A stretch of 64,000 bases of DNA from Microtetraspora glauca (GCA_000721275.1 JOFO01000025.1:31843-95842); one strand, 5' to 3'. Positions 43,106 through 52,376 are shown, counted from the stretch's first letter. Translations and numbers: made by a program. Notes: generated from the letters alone by a model not told the origin.

Positions 43106-44235
43106 GGCAGCTCCCGCAGCATCGTCATCGTGCGGGCCATCAGGCCGGGCACGTCCGCGTCCCGGACGCCGTCGAGCTGCCACCGCCCGATCTGCACGGA
43201 CGCCTCGACCACCGGCCGGACGCGCGCGATCCGGCGCTCGTAGTACGCCTGGAGCAGCGCGTCGTCCCACGCGTCGGCTTCGGTGAGCATCCGTACGAGG
43301 ACCCAGGCGTCCTCCAGGGACAGCGCGGCGCCCTGGGCGAGCGTCGGCGGGCAGCAGTGCGCGGCGTCTCCGACGAGGACGACCCGGCCCCGGTGCCAGG
43401 ACCCCTCGACGAGCAGCCGGTCGAACCACGTGTAGTTGACCTTCGCCGGATCGGTGAGCGTCGCGGTGATCTCGGGCCACGCCCCTCCGTAGGCCGAGGC
43501 GAGCCGAACCATCTCCGCGGCGTACGACGCGGGCGGGAGGGACGCGCGGTCGCGGTTCTGCTCCACCACGTACGCGTACAGGGTGCTGTCGCCGGTCGGG
43601 CAGTACCCGGCGATGAACGCCGGGCCGCCGTAGGCGAGATCGGTGCGCCGGACCGCTTCGGGACGCGGCGCCTCGGCCCGCCAGATGGCCATGCCGGTCG
43701 GCTCGGGCCTGTCGGTGATCCCGATCTGCGCGCGGGTGGCGGAGCCCAGTCCGTCGGCGGCGATCACCAGGTCGTAGCGGTGCTCGCCGCCGTCACTGAG
43801 CCGGACCGAGACGCCGTCGGCGTCCTGGTCCAGGATCGTGGCGGTCGTGCCCAGGCGGACCGTGGCGCCGCCGGCGCGCACGGCGTCGATGAGGATCTGC
43901 TGGAGGCGGGGGCGCCGCATGCCGACGGTGGCGGGCAGGTCGTCGCCGCCGGTGCGCAGGTCGCGCTGGACGTGCAGGACGGTGCCGTCGGGCGCGGTGA
44001 TGCCGACGGACCCGAAGGTGAAGCCGGACGCCTTCACCTCGTCCCAGACGCCGAGTTCGCGCAGGACGCGCAGGGCGTTGCCCTGGAGGGTGATGCCGGA
44101 GCCGGCGGTGGCGTTCCAGTCGTCCTTCGCCTCGACGAGGTCGACGTCGATCCCGGCGCGGCGCAGCAGGATCGTCGCGGCGCTGCCGGCCGCGCCGCCG
44201 CCGACGACCAGGACTCTGCGGGGTGTGCTGCTCAT
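43102..44235 (-). CDS. FAD-dependent aromatic hydroxylase (group A monooxygenase)
   Basis: 377 residues from ATG 44235. FAD-binding GxGxxG reads VLVVGGGAAGSAATILLRRAG; the DG motif (DLVIAADGLGSATR) and GD motif (GRVVLVGDAAHCCPPTLAQGAALSLEDAWVL) are all present. Such enzymes use NAD(P)H and O2 to hydroxylate phenols, salicylate- or nicotinate-type rings. It should supply the diphenol for the extradiol dioxygenase. Its ribosome site lies in a small GGAAC/GTTCC hairpin loop. Confidence 0.9.
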   Translation of the reverse strand: MSSTPRRVLVVGGGAAGSAATILLRRAGIDVDLVEAKDDWNATAGSGITLQGNALRVLRELGVWDEVKASGFTFGSVGITAPDGTVLHVQRDLRTGGDDLPATVGMRRPRLQQILIDAVRAGGATVRLGTTATILDQDADGVSVRLSDGGEHRYDLVIAADGLGSATRAQIGITDRPEPTGMAIWRAEAPRPEAVRRTDLAYGGPAFIAGYCPTGDSTLYAYVVEQNRDRASLPPASYAAEMVRLASAYGGAWPEITATLTDPAKVNYTWFDRLLVEGSWHRGRVVLVGDAAHCCPPTLAQGAALSLEDAWVLVRMLTEADAWDDALLQAYYERRIARVRPVVEASVQIGRWQLDGVRDADVPGLMARTMTMLRELP

Positions 44236-44239
44236 AGAG

Positions 44240-44255
44240 GGAACTCCCTTGTTCC
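44240..44255 (-). promoter_or_regulatory. Hairpin with the ribosome site in its loop before the FAD hydroxylase
   Basis: GGAAC (44240-44244) and GTTCC (44251-44255) flank TCCCTT, whose complement AAGGGA is the Shine-Dalgarno for ATG 44235. Pairing may tune translation. Confidence 0.4.
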
Positions 44256-44278
44256 TCGGACTGGTGGGGACCCGGGGG

Positions 44279-45235
44279 CTACTTGACGGCGACCGGGTTG
44301 ACGGGGGACCCGACGGCGCCGGTGATGGGCAGGGGCGCGGCGGTGAGCCAGAACGCGTACGCGCCGTCGGCGGCGCAGTCCTCCGCCAGGGCCTCGAAGT
44401 CCCACATCTCGCCGATCAGCAGGCCGATGTGCGGGATGACGACCTGGTGCAGCGGCTGGAAGGCGTGGTCGAACTCGTTGGGCCGCACCTCGAAGCCCCA
44501 GGTGTCGGTCGCGATCGCGGCGATCTCGCTGCGGTGCAGCCAGGACGCGGTGGTGAACGACAGTCCGGGCGCGGGCCCGTCGGCGTAGTCGCCCCACCCG
44601 TCCCGCCGCACGCGGGCGAGCTGCCCGGTCCGTACGAGGACGATGTCCCCGCGCCCGACCGTGACCCCGTGCGCCTCGGCCGTCGCCGTCAGGTGCTCCT
44701 CGGTGATCGCGAACCCGTCCGGCAGCTCGCCGTCGTCGCCCACGTCGCGTCCGACGTCGAGGAGCACGGCGCGGCCGGCGACGTGCGGGGCCAGGTGCTC
44801 GATGCCGGTGACGAGGTCGCCGTCCGAGGTGACGACCCGCTCGGCCGGCCGGCCGTTCCACGCCTTGCCGTGGTCGAAGATGTGGCCGAGCCCGTCCCAC
44901 TGGGTGGAGCACTGCAGCGGCATCGCGATCACGTCGTCGGCGCCGCCGATGCCGTGCGGGAAGCCCTGGTTGCCGAGCGCGGCGTCCGTGCCGGTGTCCA
45001 GCATCGTGTGGACGGGGTTGGTGCGCCGCCGCCAGCCCTTCTGCGGGCCGTTCATGTCGAAGCGCTGCGACAGCGAGAACGCGGCCCCGCGCCGGACGAG
45101 CGCGGCGCCTTCGCGCCGCTTGCCCTCGTCGAGGAAGTTGACGGTGCCGAGCCGGTCGTCGTCGCCCCAGCGGCCCCAGTTGGAGCACGCTTCGGCGGCC
45201 CGGGCGATGGAGCCCTCGGGATCGGCGGGGTTCAC
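44279..45235 (-). CDS. Cyclase-family (kynurenine-formamidase-like) metal-dependent hydrolase
   Basis: 318 residues from GTG 45235 with GGAGG upstream; GTGA overlap with the FAH stop. The cyclase-family motif H-x-G-T-H-x-D is represented by CSTQWDGLGHIFDHGKAWNG (catalytic H and metal ligands), plus GDIVLVRTGQ. The family includes kynurenine formamidases and polyketide cyclases. Here it likely hydrolyses an amide or lactone early in the catabolic route. It is 43 bases before the FAD hydroxylase gene. Confidence 0.85.
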   Translation of the reverse strand: MNPADPEGSIARAAEACSNWGRWGDDDRLGTVNFLDEGKRREGAALVRRGAAFSLSQRFDMNGPQKGWRRRTNPVHTMLDTGTDAALGNQGFPHGIGGADDVIAMPLQCSTQWDGLGHIFDHGKAWNGRPAERVVTSDGDLVTGIEHLAPHVAGRAVLLDVGRDVGDDGELPDGFAITEEHLTATAEAHGVTVGRGDIVLVRTGQLARVRRDGWGDYADGPAPGLSFTTASWLHRSEIAAIATDTWGFEVRPNEFDHAFQPLHQVVIPHIGLLIGEMWDFEALAEDCAADGAYAFWLTAAPLPITGAVGSPVNPVAVK

Positions 45236-46236
45236 GGCGCCTCCGCGACACATCGGGTGCGCTGCGTGCCCAGGCCGGTGATGGTGGATTCCATGACGTC
45301 GCCGTCGCGCAGCAGCCGGCCCCAGTGCATGCCGTTGCCGGCCGGCGAGCCGGTGAGCACGAGGTCGCCGGGCAGGAGCCGTGCGCTCTGGGAGGCGTAC
45401 GCGACCATGCGGGCGACGCCGAAGATCATGTCCTCGGTGGACTCGTCCTGCATGACCTCGCCGTTGAGCTTCAGCGTCAGCCGCAGGGCGCCGGTGTCGG
45501 CGACGGACTCGGCCGGCACGATCCACGGGCCGAGCGGGGTGAAGCCGGGGGCGTTCTTGCTGCGCAGCCAGTCGGTGCCGATCTGCGGCATGTCGCGGCG
45601 GAACACCGTGGCCCGGTCGGTCAGGTCGTTGGCGATCGTGTACCCCGCGACGTACTCCAGGGCCTCCTCCGGCGCGACCCGGTACGCGGGCCGGCCGATC
45701 ACCGCCGCCAGCTCCAGCTCCCAGTCCGGCTTCTCCGCCCATGCCGGCAGCGTCACGTCGTCGTACGGGCCGGTGAGGGCGCTCGGCAGGCCGATGAACA
45801 CGTACGGAAGGTCCTCGGCGGCCCGCCGGTCCATGATCGCGGCGGCCTCCGCGCGCCGCTCCTCCTCGGGGCGCTCGTCGCCCGGGGCGCGGTGCGCGAC
45901 GTGCAGGTCGATGACGTGCTGCCGGTAGTTGGCGCCCGACTGGAACACCTGCCGCGGCTCCACCGGCGCGAGCACCCGGAACTCGGCCAGCGGACGCGGG
46001 GCGGTGGTCGCGCCTTCGCCTTCCGCCAACACGCTCAACTGCGGGAGGAGTTCAGGCCACCGCTCCAGCACGCCCCGCATCGTCAGCGCCGGGACGCCGA
46101 GCGCCACCCGCAGGTCGTGGACCCGCTCCCGACGATCGACGAGGGCGGGGAACGGAGCGCCGTCGGGCGCCGAGAGGGTACCGAGCGCGAAAGGTCCGGA
46201 GAAGGGTCCGGAAAGGGGTTCAGGTTTCACCGACAT
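45232..46236 (-). CDS. Intact FAH-family hydrolase/isomerase, first gene of the aromatic operon
   Basis: 334 residues from ATG 46236 with AGGAGG just upstream. FAH core: QVFQSGANYRQHVID, YVFIGLPSALTGPYDD, WELELAAVIGRPAYRV, YTIANDLTDRATVFR (metal-binding E-x-E-D type set), and LLPGDLVLTGSPAGNGM. FAH enzymes hydrolyse or isomerise acylpyruvate-type products of ring cleavage. It is divergent from the LysR gene, with a LysR-type box between its ribosome site and the regulator. Confidence 0.9.
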   Translation of the reverse strand: MSVKPEPLSGPFSGPFALGTLSAPDGAPFPALVDRRERVHDLRVALGVPALTMRGVLERWPELLPQLSVLAEGEGATTAPRPLAEFRVLAPVEPRQVFQSGANYRQHVIDLHVAHRAPGDERPEEERRAEAAAIMDRRAAEDLPYVFIGLPSALTGPYDDVTLPAWAEKPDWELELAAVIGRPAYRVAPEEALEYVAGYTIANDLTDRATVFRRDMPQIGTDWLRSKNAPGFTPLGPWIVPAESVADTGALRLTLKLNGEVMQDESTEDMIFGVARMVAYASQSARLLPGDLVLTGSPAGNGMHWGRLLRDGDVMESTITGLGTQRTRCVAEAP

Positions 46237-46245
46237 GTCCTCCTG

Positions 46246-46262
46246 ATTGCGGTGCGACTAAT
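46246..46262. promoter_or_regulatory. LysR-type box ATT-N11-AAT
   Basis: ATT (46246-46248), eleven bases, AAT (46260-46262), in the divergent region between the operon start (46236) and the lysR gene. The T-N11-A pattern is the standard LysR-regulator half-site arrangement. Confidence 0.6.
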
Positions 46263-46368
46263 CTGGACCCGCGTCACGCGATCAGGGAGATAGATTCCGT
46301 GGATGCGTGTCATCCGCGCCATGAATAATCACTGCTCGGCCCCCGCAGAAGGACTCGGTGCACCCGCG

Positions 46369-47283
46369 ATGAATCTGGCCCGCCTGGACCTCAACCTCGT
46401 CGTCGCCCTGCGGGCCCTCCTCGAAGAGCGCAACGTCACCCGGGCCGGACAGCGCGTGGGCCTGAGCCAGCCCGCCATGAGCGCCGCCCTGGCCCGGCTG
46501 CGCCGGCACTTCGACGACGACCTGCTCTCCCGCACGGGGAGCCAGTACGAACTCACCGCGCTCGGCCAGGTCCTCCTCGACCGCACCGCCACCGCGTACG
46601 ACGTCCTCGAACGGCTCTTCACCAGCCAGGCCGCCTTCGACCCGGCCACCGAGACCCGCGAGTTCCGCCTCGTCTCCTCCGACTACGCCGTCGACGTCTT
46701 CGCCGTCGAACTCGCCCGCGCCGTGCACGAGGAGGCGCCCGGCATCCGCCTCCGCCTCACCCGCACCCCCGCCACCGTCGTCGACGACACCGAGAGCCTG
46801 CTCAGCGCCACCGACGGCCTGCTGATGCCCCACGGCGTCATCAGCGGATACCCCGCCACCGACCTCTACGACGACCGCTGGGTGTTCGTCGTCGCCGACG
46901 ACCACCCCGACGTCGAGGACCGCCTCACCCAGGACGACCTCGCCCGGCTGCCCTGGGTCACCTACCAGCGCACCTACGACGCCCCCGCCGTCCGCCAGCT
47001 CGGCATGCTCGGCATCGAACCGCGCGTCGAGGTCTCCGTCGACAGCTTCCACGCCCTGCCCGCGCTGGTCGCCGGCACCCGCCGCATCGCCCTCGTCCAG
47101 GCCCGCCTCGCCCACCGCCTCGCCCCCCTCGGCGGCGTACGCGTCCTCGAACCGCCCTACGAGGCCGTCCCCCTCCGCGAAGCGCTCTGGTGGCACCCGG
47201 TCCACACCCACGACGCCGCCCACATCTGGCTCCGGGAGACCGCGGCGAAGGTCGGCCGCCGCATCACCGCGACACCCGCCTGA
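46369..47283 (+). CDS. LysR-family regulator of the aromatic operon
   Basis: 304 residues if started at ATG 46369 (MNLARLDLNLVVALRALL), the usual LysR N-terminus; upstream ATGs at 46303 and 46321 are possible. Winged helix: EERNVTRAGQRVGLSQPAMSAALARLRRHFDDDLLSRTGSQYELTALG. The effector domain (FRLVSSDYAVDVFAVEL...) is complete. It is divergent from the seven-gene catabolic operon and should activate it with an aromatic ligand. Confidence 0.92.
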   Translation: MNLARLDLNLVVALRALLEERNVTRAGQRVGLSQPAMSAALARLRRHFDDDLLSRTGSQYELTALGQVLLDRTATAYDVLERLFTSQAAFDPATETREFRLVSSDYAVDVFAVELARAVHEEAPGIRLRLTRTPATVVDDTESLLSATDGLLMPHGVISGYPATDLYDDRWVFVVADDHPDVEDRLTQDDLARLPWVTYQRTYDAPAVRQLGMLGIEPRVEVSVDSFHALPALVAGTRRIALVQARLAHRLAPLGGVRVLEPPYEAVPLREALWWHPVHTHDAAHIWLRETAAKVGRRITATPA

Positions 47284-47520
47284 AGCCCCCCGTGGCCCTC
47301 ACCGACGCGTGACGGCGCCCGCGCACCCCGGCCGTACGCGCGCATCCATCCGGTGGATCGGACCCATCGGGAACGCGGATGATCCGGGGGATGGGCAACA
47401 CGCCCGGCAGCACGCATAGTCGAGGCACTTCACCCCGCCCGTACGCCGCGTCCGCACGTCCCGCCCGCATGCCTGCGCGCCGTCTCCGACGGGAACCCTT
47501 CCGCCGCCTTGGAGCCCCCC

Positions 47521-48771
47521 ATGCCCGCAGCCCCTCTCGAACCGCCGTCCGCATCCACATCCGCCGACTCAGCTGCATCCACAGGCGCTGCCGCCGGGCG
47601 GCTCCCCGCGGCCCTCCTCATGGCCGGCAGCTGTCTGCCCGTCCTCGGAGCGGTCCTCCTCGCTCCCGTACTTCCGCGCATGCAGGACCACTTCGCCGAC
47701 GTGCCCGGAAGCGCGGCGCTGGTCCCCGTCGTGCTCACCGTCCCCGCGCTCGCCCTCGCGCTCCTCGCCCCCTTCGCCGGGGTGATCGTCGACCGGCTCG
47801 GCCGCAAACGCCTGCTTGTCGCCGCCACAGCCCTCTACGCGGTGTTCGGTACGGCACCCCTGTGGCTGGAATCCCTCCATGCCATCCTGATCAGCCGCGT
47901 CCTCGTGGGCATCGCCGAAGCCGCGATCATGACCGCCTGCACCACCCTCATCGGCGACTACTACAGCGGCGAACTCCGCGACCGCTACCTGGCCCTCCAG
48001 ACCATGTGCGCCTCGGCCTCCGCCACGCTCTTCTTCGTGCTCGGAGGAGCCCTCGGAGCCGCCGACTGGCGGGCCCCCTTCTGGCTCTACGCCGTCGGCC
48101 TGCTCATCGCCCCCGTCATGGCCCGTGTCCTGCCGGCCCCCCGCGCGCCGCAACCGTCCGCCGCCGCCCCGGAGACGGCCCTCCCGCAGCCGCCGTTCCC
48201 CCTGCGCCGCATGGCGGGCGTCTGCCTCCTCACGGTCTTCGGCGCCGTCGTGTTCTACACCGTCCCCGTCGAGATGGCGTACCTCCTGGACGACCTGGGC
48301 ACCGACTCCACCGGCACGATCGGCGCCGTCACCGCGGTGGCCAGCGCCGCCACCGTCCTCGGCTCCGTCCTCTTCACCCGCCTCGCGCCGCACCGCCGCC
48401 ACGGCCTGCCCGTCCCGCTCGCGCTGTGCGCCGCCGGCTTCCTGCTGATCGGCCTCGCCGACGGCCTTCCGCTCCTCGTCGCCGGCGCGGTCGTCAACTG
48501 CCTCGGGAGCGGGCTGCTCCTGCCCGCGCTGGTCACCCGCGCCATGTCCCTCCTCGCGTTCGAGGACCGGGGCCGCGGCATGGGCCTGTGGACGGCGGCC
48601 TTCTTCCTCGGCGAGTTCCTCTGCCCCCTCATCCTTTTGGCGGCCAAGGAGCCCGCGGGCAGCCTGGCGTCCGCCGTGGCCGCCCTCGGCGCGTCCGCCG
48701 CCCTCCTCGCGGCCGCCCTCCTCGCCACGGCCCGCCGGGCCGCACCCCGCACGACCCCGCCGAGCCCCTGA
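47521..48771 (+). CDS. MFS transporter (12-TM drug:proton antiporter-like)
   Basis: 416 residues from ATG 47521 with TTGGAG upstream. Motif A is LLAPFAGVIVDRLGRKRLLVAAT; about 12 TM spans are visible. The central loop at about residue 200 is Ala/Pro-rich (PAPRAPQPSAAAPETALPQPPFP). Likely an exporter of a small organic compound. The gene stands alone after lysR (237-base gap with no gene) and ends at a strong hairpin. Confidence 0.88.
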   Translation: MPAAPLEPPSASTSADSAASTGAAAGRLPAALLMAGSCLPVLGAVLLAPVLPRMQDHFADVPGSAALVPVVLTVPALALALLAPFAGVIVDRLGRKRLLVAATALYAVFGTAPLWLESLHAILISRVLVGIAEAAIMTACTTLIGDYYSGELRDRYLALQTMCASASATLFFVLGGALGAADWRAPFWLYAVGLLIAPVMARVLPAPRAPQPSAAAPETALPQPPFPLRRMAGVCLLTVFGAVVFYTVPVEMAYLLDDLGTDSTGTIGAVTAVASAATVLGSVLFTRLAPHRRHGLPVPLALCAAGFLLIGLADGLPLLVAGAVVNCLGSGLLLPALVTRAMSLLAFEDRGRGMGLWTAAFFLGEFLCPLILLAAKEPAGSLASAVAALGASAALLAAALLATARRAAPRTTPPSP

Positions 48772-48795
48772 CGGGCTCCGGCGCCCGGCGCGCGG

Positions 48796-48821
48796 GCGGG
48801 GGCCGCCGAAGCGGCCCCCGC
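48796..48821. terminator. Bidirectional 11-bp hairpin between convergent genes
   Basis: GCGGGGGCCGC (48796-48806) and GCGGCCCCCGC (48811-48821) form a perfect stem with a CGAA tetraloop between the MFS and small secreted protein genes. Confidence 0.8.
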
Positions 48822-48833
48822 GTCACGCCCCGG

Positions 48834-49091
48834 TCAGCGGAAGTCGTCCAGCGCGTACGGCGACACCCACCAGCCGTTGCGGCAGATGCGGCCCTCGGGG
48901 TCGTGGTCGCCCTCGGCGTACTCGCCGCTGCCGGTCTTCTCGCCGTAGGGGCCCGTGTAGTAGCTGGTGTAGTAGTAGCGGCAGCCGGCCGCCGCCTGGG
49001 CGGCGGGCGCGGCCTGGGCGGCGGGCACGACGACGAACGAGGCCGCGGCCGCACAGGCGGCGACGGCGACGAGACGCGAGAACGTCCTCAC
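48834..49091 (-). CDS. Small secreted Tyr-rich protein
   Basis: 85 residues from GTG 49091 with AAGGAGG seven bases upstream. A Sec signal (RTFSRLVAVAACAAAASFVVVPAAQAAPA) leads to a mature peptide of about 55 residues with CRYYYTSYYTGPYGEKTG and a second Cys (GRICRNGWWVSPYALDDFR), so one disulfide is likely. The size and aromatic content recall small actinobacterial secreted proteins of unknown role. Confidence 0.8.
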   Translation of the reverse strand: MRTFSRLVAVAACAAAASFVVVPAAQAAPAAQAAAGCRYYYTSYYTGPYGEKTGSGEYAEGDHDPEGRICRNGWWVSPYALDDFR

Positions 49092-49398
49092 GGGGGAACC
49101 TCCTTGATCTGCGGGGCGGGTCCTTCGCCCGCCCTCGCGCCGCCCAGGCTGACACCGGTCGCACATCCCCTCCCGGACCCACCCGCGGGCCGTCATCCGG
49201 CCGGGTCGGGCGAACCGATTCACCACTCCGCCATTCAGTCGGTGGCCACCGTCGGGAGGGAGCGCCGCCACCGCCACCGCCGGCGCGCGGCGCGAGCAGG
49301 AAGGCCGGCTCGGCCCCACCCAGGCCGCCGGGACCGGCTGCGGCACGGGGCCGGCGACCGGCGACCGGCCTGTCGTAGGCGGCGGATAGCCTGCGGGA
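49092..49398. promoter_or_regulatory. Divergent intergenic region
   Basis: It contains a hairpin GGGCGGG/CCCGCCC at 49114-49134 in the leader of the secreted protein and a -10-like TAGCCT at 49387-49392 seven bases before ATG 49399, suggesting a leaderless message for the next gene. No gene is seen. Confidence 0.45.
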
Positions 49399-49950
49399 AT
49401 GAGCAACGAGATCTGGGACGCCCTGGCGGCGACCCCCCTTCCGGAAGTACGGCGCCGCGCCGCCCTCGTCGACGACCTCGTCGGCATCACGCCCGTGAGC
49501 GTGCCCGGCGCGCAGCGCCTCGCCTGGAACGACGGCGGCGGCCAGTCCGCCGTCTGGTACTTCACGGACGACGGCCGCGCCCTGCTGCTCACGTTCGACC
49601 ACGAATCGGAACTGAACCTGTACGCGGAGGACGACTTCGCCCTCCAGGAGTCCTTCTACGACGGCGTCCCGGAACCCCTCGTCGCCCTGGTGCGCGACCG
49701 CCCCGAGAACTACGAGTCGCTGAACCTCACCGACCCCGCGACGGGCCGCACGATCCACTACGCGGGCGGAGTCTTCTGGTACGACGGCACCTCCTGGCAC
49801 GTCTCCACCGGCCTCCAGAAGCACTGCGGCAGCGAGGAGCTGGACCTCTTCCGCGAGTCCGGCTTCGACTACTGCCTGGAGGTCTACCGCTTCGGCGAGG
49901 CATTCGCCCCGGCCACCCTTGAGGAGCTCCACGACGAAAGCGACGGGTAG
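49399..49950 (+). CDS. Acidic cytosolic protein, unknown
   Basis: 183 residues from ATG 49399, strongly acidic. Strand-rich middle (RLAWNDGGGQSAVWYFTDDGRALLLTFDHESELNLYAEDD) and a WxxG-type region (IHYAGGVFWYDGTSWHVSTGLQ). The overall look resembles immunity-like or SUKH-like proteins but no diagnostic motif is certain. Candidate leaderless start (TAGCCT -10). Function unknown. Confidence 0.7.
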   Translation: MSNEIWDALAATPLPEVRRRAALVDDLVGITPVSVPGAQRLAWNDGGGQSAVWYFTDDGRALLLTFDHESELNLYAEDDFALQESFYDGVPEPLVALVRDRPENYESLNLTDPATGRTIHYAGGVFWYDGTSWHVSTGLQKHCGSEELDLFRESGFDYCLEVYRFGEAFAPATLEELHDESDG

Positions 49951-50075
49951 AGAGCTGGTGGAGATGCGACCGCACCCGCGGAGACCGCGGAGTCGGCCTC
50001 GGCCCGACCTGCACTGTTGTCCGCGTGCGCGGCCTGCTTGAATGCGCGAGTGATCGAACCGCCGGAGTGCCCTGC

Positions 50076-50351
50076 ATGCTGAAGGCCACGGCGCAGGGCT
50101 CTCGATGGAGAGCAGGCCGCCTGCTGGTGGGTGCCGACGCCGGCGCCCCGGTCTGGAAGCCGTCCTTCGGCAAGCGGGAGACCGTACTGCCGGACGACCT
50201 GCGCCAGGTCGGGGTGCGCCCGCCCTCCGTGCGGGAGGCGATGTCCGTCAATCCGGGGAGCCGGATCGTGGAATGCGACTCCTCCACGGGGAAGATCCTC
50301 ATCGCGGTCATGCCGCTGGAACTCGACCAGGTGGTCAAGGCACTGGCCTGA
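50076..50351 (+). CDS. Small protein (91 aa), unknown
   Basis: From ATG 50076 the frame encodes 91 residues (GTG 50025 would add 17). The sequence mixes strands and short helices (RWRAGRLLVGADAGAPVWKPSFGKRETVLPDDLRQVGVRP, then IVECDSSTGKILIAVMPLELDQVVKAL). No ribosome site is clear. The C-terminal half reads like a real folded domain. No family recognised. Confidence 0.5.
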   Translation: MLKATAQGSRWRAGRLLVGADAGAPVWKPSFGKRETVLPDDLRQVGVRPPSVREAMSVNPGSRIVECDSSTGKILIAVMPLELDQVVKALA

Positions 50352-51047
50352 CCTGCCCGGCGCCGCCCCCGGCGCCCGCGGACGCGTCGGGGCGGCCGCC
50401 GGAACGACTGCCCTCTGGCCGCCGCACCATCGCGAACGAGGCCGCTCCGGCACGCAACCGCCAGAAGCACGGCTCCTGTGGCGGTCGCCCGCCGCCGCGC
50501 CGTCTCCCTCGCGGTACGGCATCGCCGTCCGCCATAGGACGGCCCTGCACCCCACGCCCAGCAACGAGCGGCTCCGAACGGCGGCAGCTCTCCCGTCCCC
50601 GTTCACCAGTCCCGGCCGGCGGTCAGCTCCTCCGCGTCCGCATCCGCGACCCCGTATGCCGCCGCGACGAACCAGAACTCGTCGCAGATCCACTCCCGCG
50701 CCACTGTCTCGATCCCGCTCCGGGCCGCCGCTCCGCCGGAGACGCGACGGAGCCACACACAGATACGTTTCCTCCCCCGCCCCGGCCCGACAGGCCCCTG
50801 AGCAGCCACGATGCCGTCGGCACGGTGTGCTTCCCGCGCGCGGGGGGAGTGCTCCCCGCGCGCCCGCCCTTCGGGTGAGCACGGACGTGAAAGGGGTACG
50901 GCGACGGGTCAAAGGTGATCATCGGCGGCCCGGTCCGCCCTGACAGCCGGCGAGAAGCGCTGCCCAGGGCATGCCGGGCGCCCGCCGTGCGCCGGTCCGC
51001 GCACGGCGCCGAAGCCCTTCGAGCTCAACCGAGACGAGGTGCACCCC
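50352..51047. other. 696-base region with no confident gene
   Basis: The stretch is GC-rich with no frame showing good codon bias end to end. A minus-strand frame at 50603-50809 ends with a plausible protein-like run (ETVAREWICDEFWFVAAAYGVADADAEEL) and may be a gene remnant; its N-terminal half looks random. The oxidase promoter should lie near the right end. Confidence 0.4.
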
Positions 51048-52313
51048 ATGGCTGAGAAGCCCCACCCGCCGCGCGTGGAGAAGGTCCTGGTCATCGGAGC
51101 CGGCGTCAGCGGTCTGACCACCGCCCTGGAACTGGCCCGGGTCCGCGAGAACGGCAAGCCCCGCTACCACGTCCAGGTCGTCGCCGAGCGGCCCGCCGAC
51201 AAGACCGTGTCCGTGATCGCCGGGGCCCTGTGGGAGTTCCCTCCCGCGGTGTGCGGCCAGCACGGCAACCAGCTGTCGATCATGCGGTCCAAGCGCTGGT
51301 CGGTGGAGTCGTACAAGGAGTTCCGCAAGCTCTCCCCGCAGGCCGGCGTCCACATGGTCACGTCCAACTTCTACTTCGGCGTCAAGATCGAGGACGACTG
51401 GCCCGAGCACACCAAGATGCGCGAGCTGGAGAAGCTGTCCGAGGAGGAGGAGATCCACGGCTTCCGCCGCATGACCCAGGAGGACCTGAAGAAGGTCCCC
51501 GCGTCCTTCGGCGTCAGGGACGGCTACCAGCTCCAGGTCCCGGTGGTCGACACCCCCATCTACACCCGCTGGCTGCGCGAACAGCTCAAGCAGCAGAGCA
51601 ACGTCACCGTCACCTACGGCAAGCGCATCACCGACCGGCTGGTCCCGCAGAGCGCGAAGATCCGCAAGGACTGGGACGTCGACGCCATCGTCAACTGCAC
51701 GGGCATGGGCGCGGCGGAACTGGCCGGCGCCTGCATGGTCCCCCTGCGCGGTGCCCTCGTCCGGGTCCCGGTCTCGCGCTGGGCCAGCAGGCCCAAGACC
51801 GCGTACGCCATCTCCAAGACCGCGCACCAGCAGGACATGGTCTTCATCGTCCCGCGCGAAACCCACCTCATCCTCGGCGGCCTGGTCGAACCGAGGGAGT
51901 ACGACACCCACATCGGCAAGGACTACCAGCCGGTCAAGGACATGTTCGACCGCTGCAAGCGCTTCGCCCCCGAACTGCTGAAGGACGTCGAACTGTCCGA
52001 CACCGACGTCGACGTCATCGCCGGCCTGCGCCCCTACCGCGTGGAGAACGTCTGCGTGGAGAAGGAGTACGGCTTCAACATCGTCCACAACTTCGGTCAC
52101 GGCGGCAGCGGCTTGAGCCTCTCCTACGGCTGCGCCCGCGAAGCCATCGGCCTGCTGGAGAGCATGGAAGGCCCCTCTTTCCGGGTCGTCGACCTGCCCC
52201 CGGCCGCGCTCCACCACCACCCCGACACGTACACGGAACTGGACACGCCCGCCTTTCCCACCATCCAGCTCGACGGCCAGCAGGTCTCCGTCGAGCACCC
52301 CGTCTACAACTGA
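51048..52313 (+). CDS. FAD-dependent amino-acid oxidase (D-amino-acid oxidase-like)
   Basis: 421 residues from ATG 51048. The FAD dinucleotide motif KVLVIGAGVSGLTTALELA is at residues about 14-32; the DAAO family pattern includes SVIAGALWEFPPAVCGQH, YQLQVPVVDTPIYTRWLREQL, VNCTGMGAAEL, and the C-terminal GLRPYRVENVCVEKEYGFNIVHNFGHGGSGLSLSYG. It should oxidise an amine or amino acid to the imino acid with H2O2. The substrate is not known. It converges on an ABC operon across a strong hairpin. Confidence 0.88.
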   Translation: MAEKPHPPRVEKVLVIGAGVSGLTTALELARVRENGKPRYHVQVVAERPADKTVSVIAGALWEFPPAVCGQHGNQLSIMRSKRWSVESYKEFRKLSPQAGVHMVTSNFYFGVKIEDDWPEHTKMRELEKLSEEEEIHGFRRMTQEDLKKVPASFGVRDGYQLQVPVVDTPIYTRWLREQLKQQSNVTVTYGKRITDRLVPQSAKIRKDWDVDAIVNCTGMGAAELAGACMVPLRGALVRVPVSRWASRPKTAYAISKTAHQQDMVFIVPRETHLILGGLVEPREYDTHIGKDYQPVKDMFDRCKRFAPELLKDVELSDTDVDVIAGLRPYRVENVCVEKEYGFNIVHNFGHGGSGLSLSYGCAREAIGLLESMEGPSFRVVDLPPAALHHHPDTYTELDTPAFPTIQLDGQQVSVEHPVYN

Positions 52314-52325
52314 CACCGCGTGCGC

Positions 52326-52363
52326 CACGGGCGCCGGCCGGCGAGAGTCGGCCGGCGCCCGTG
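52326..52363. terminator. 15-bp perfect bidirectional hairpin
   Basis: CACGGGCGCCGGCCG (52326-52340) pairs with CGGCCGGCGCCCGTG (52349-52363) around an 8-base loop, between convergent genes ending at 52313 and 52377. Confidence 0.85.
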
Positions 52364-52376
52364 CCGTGCGCGGCTG

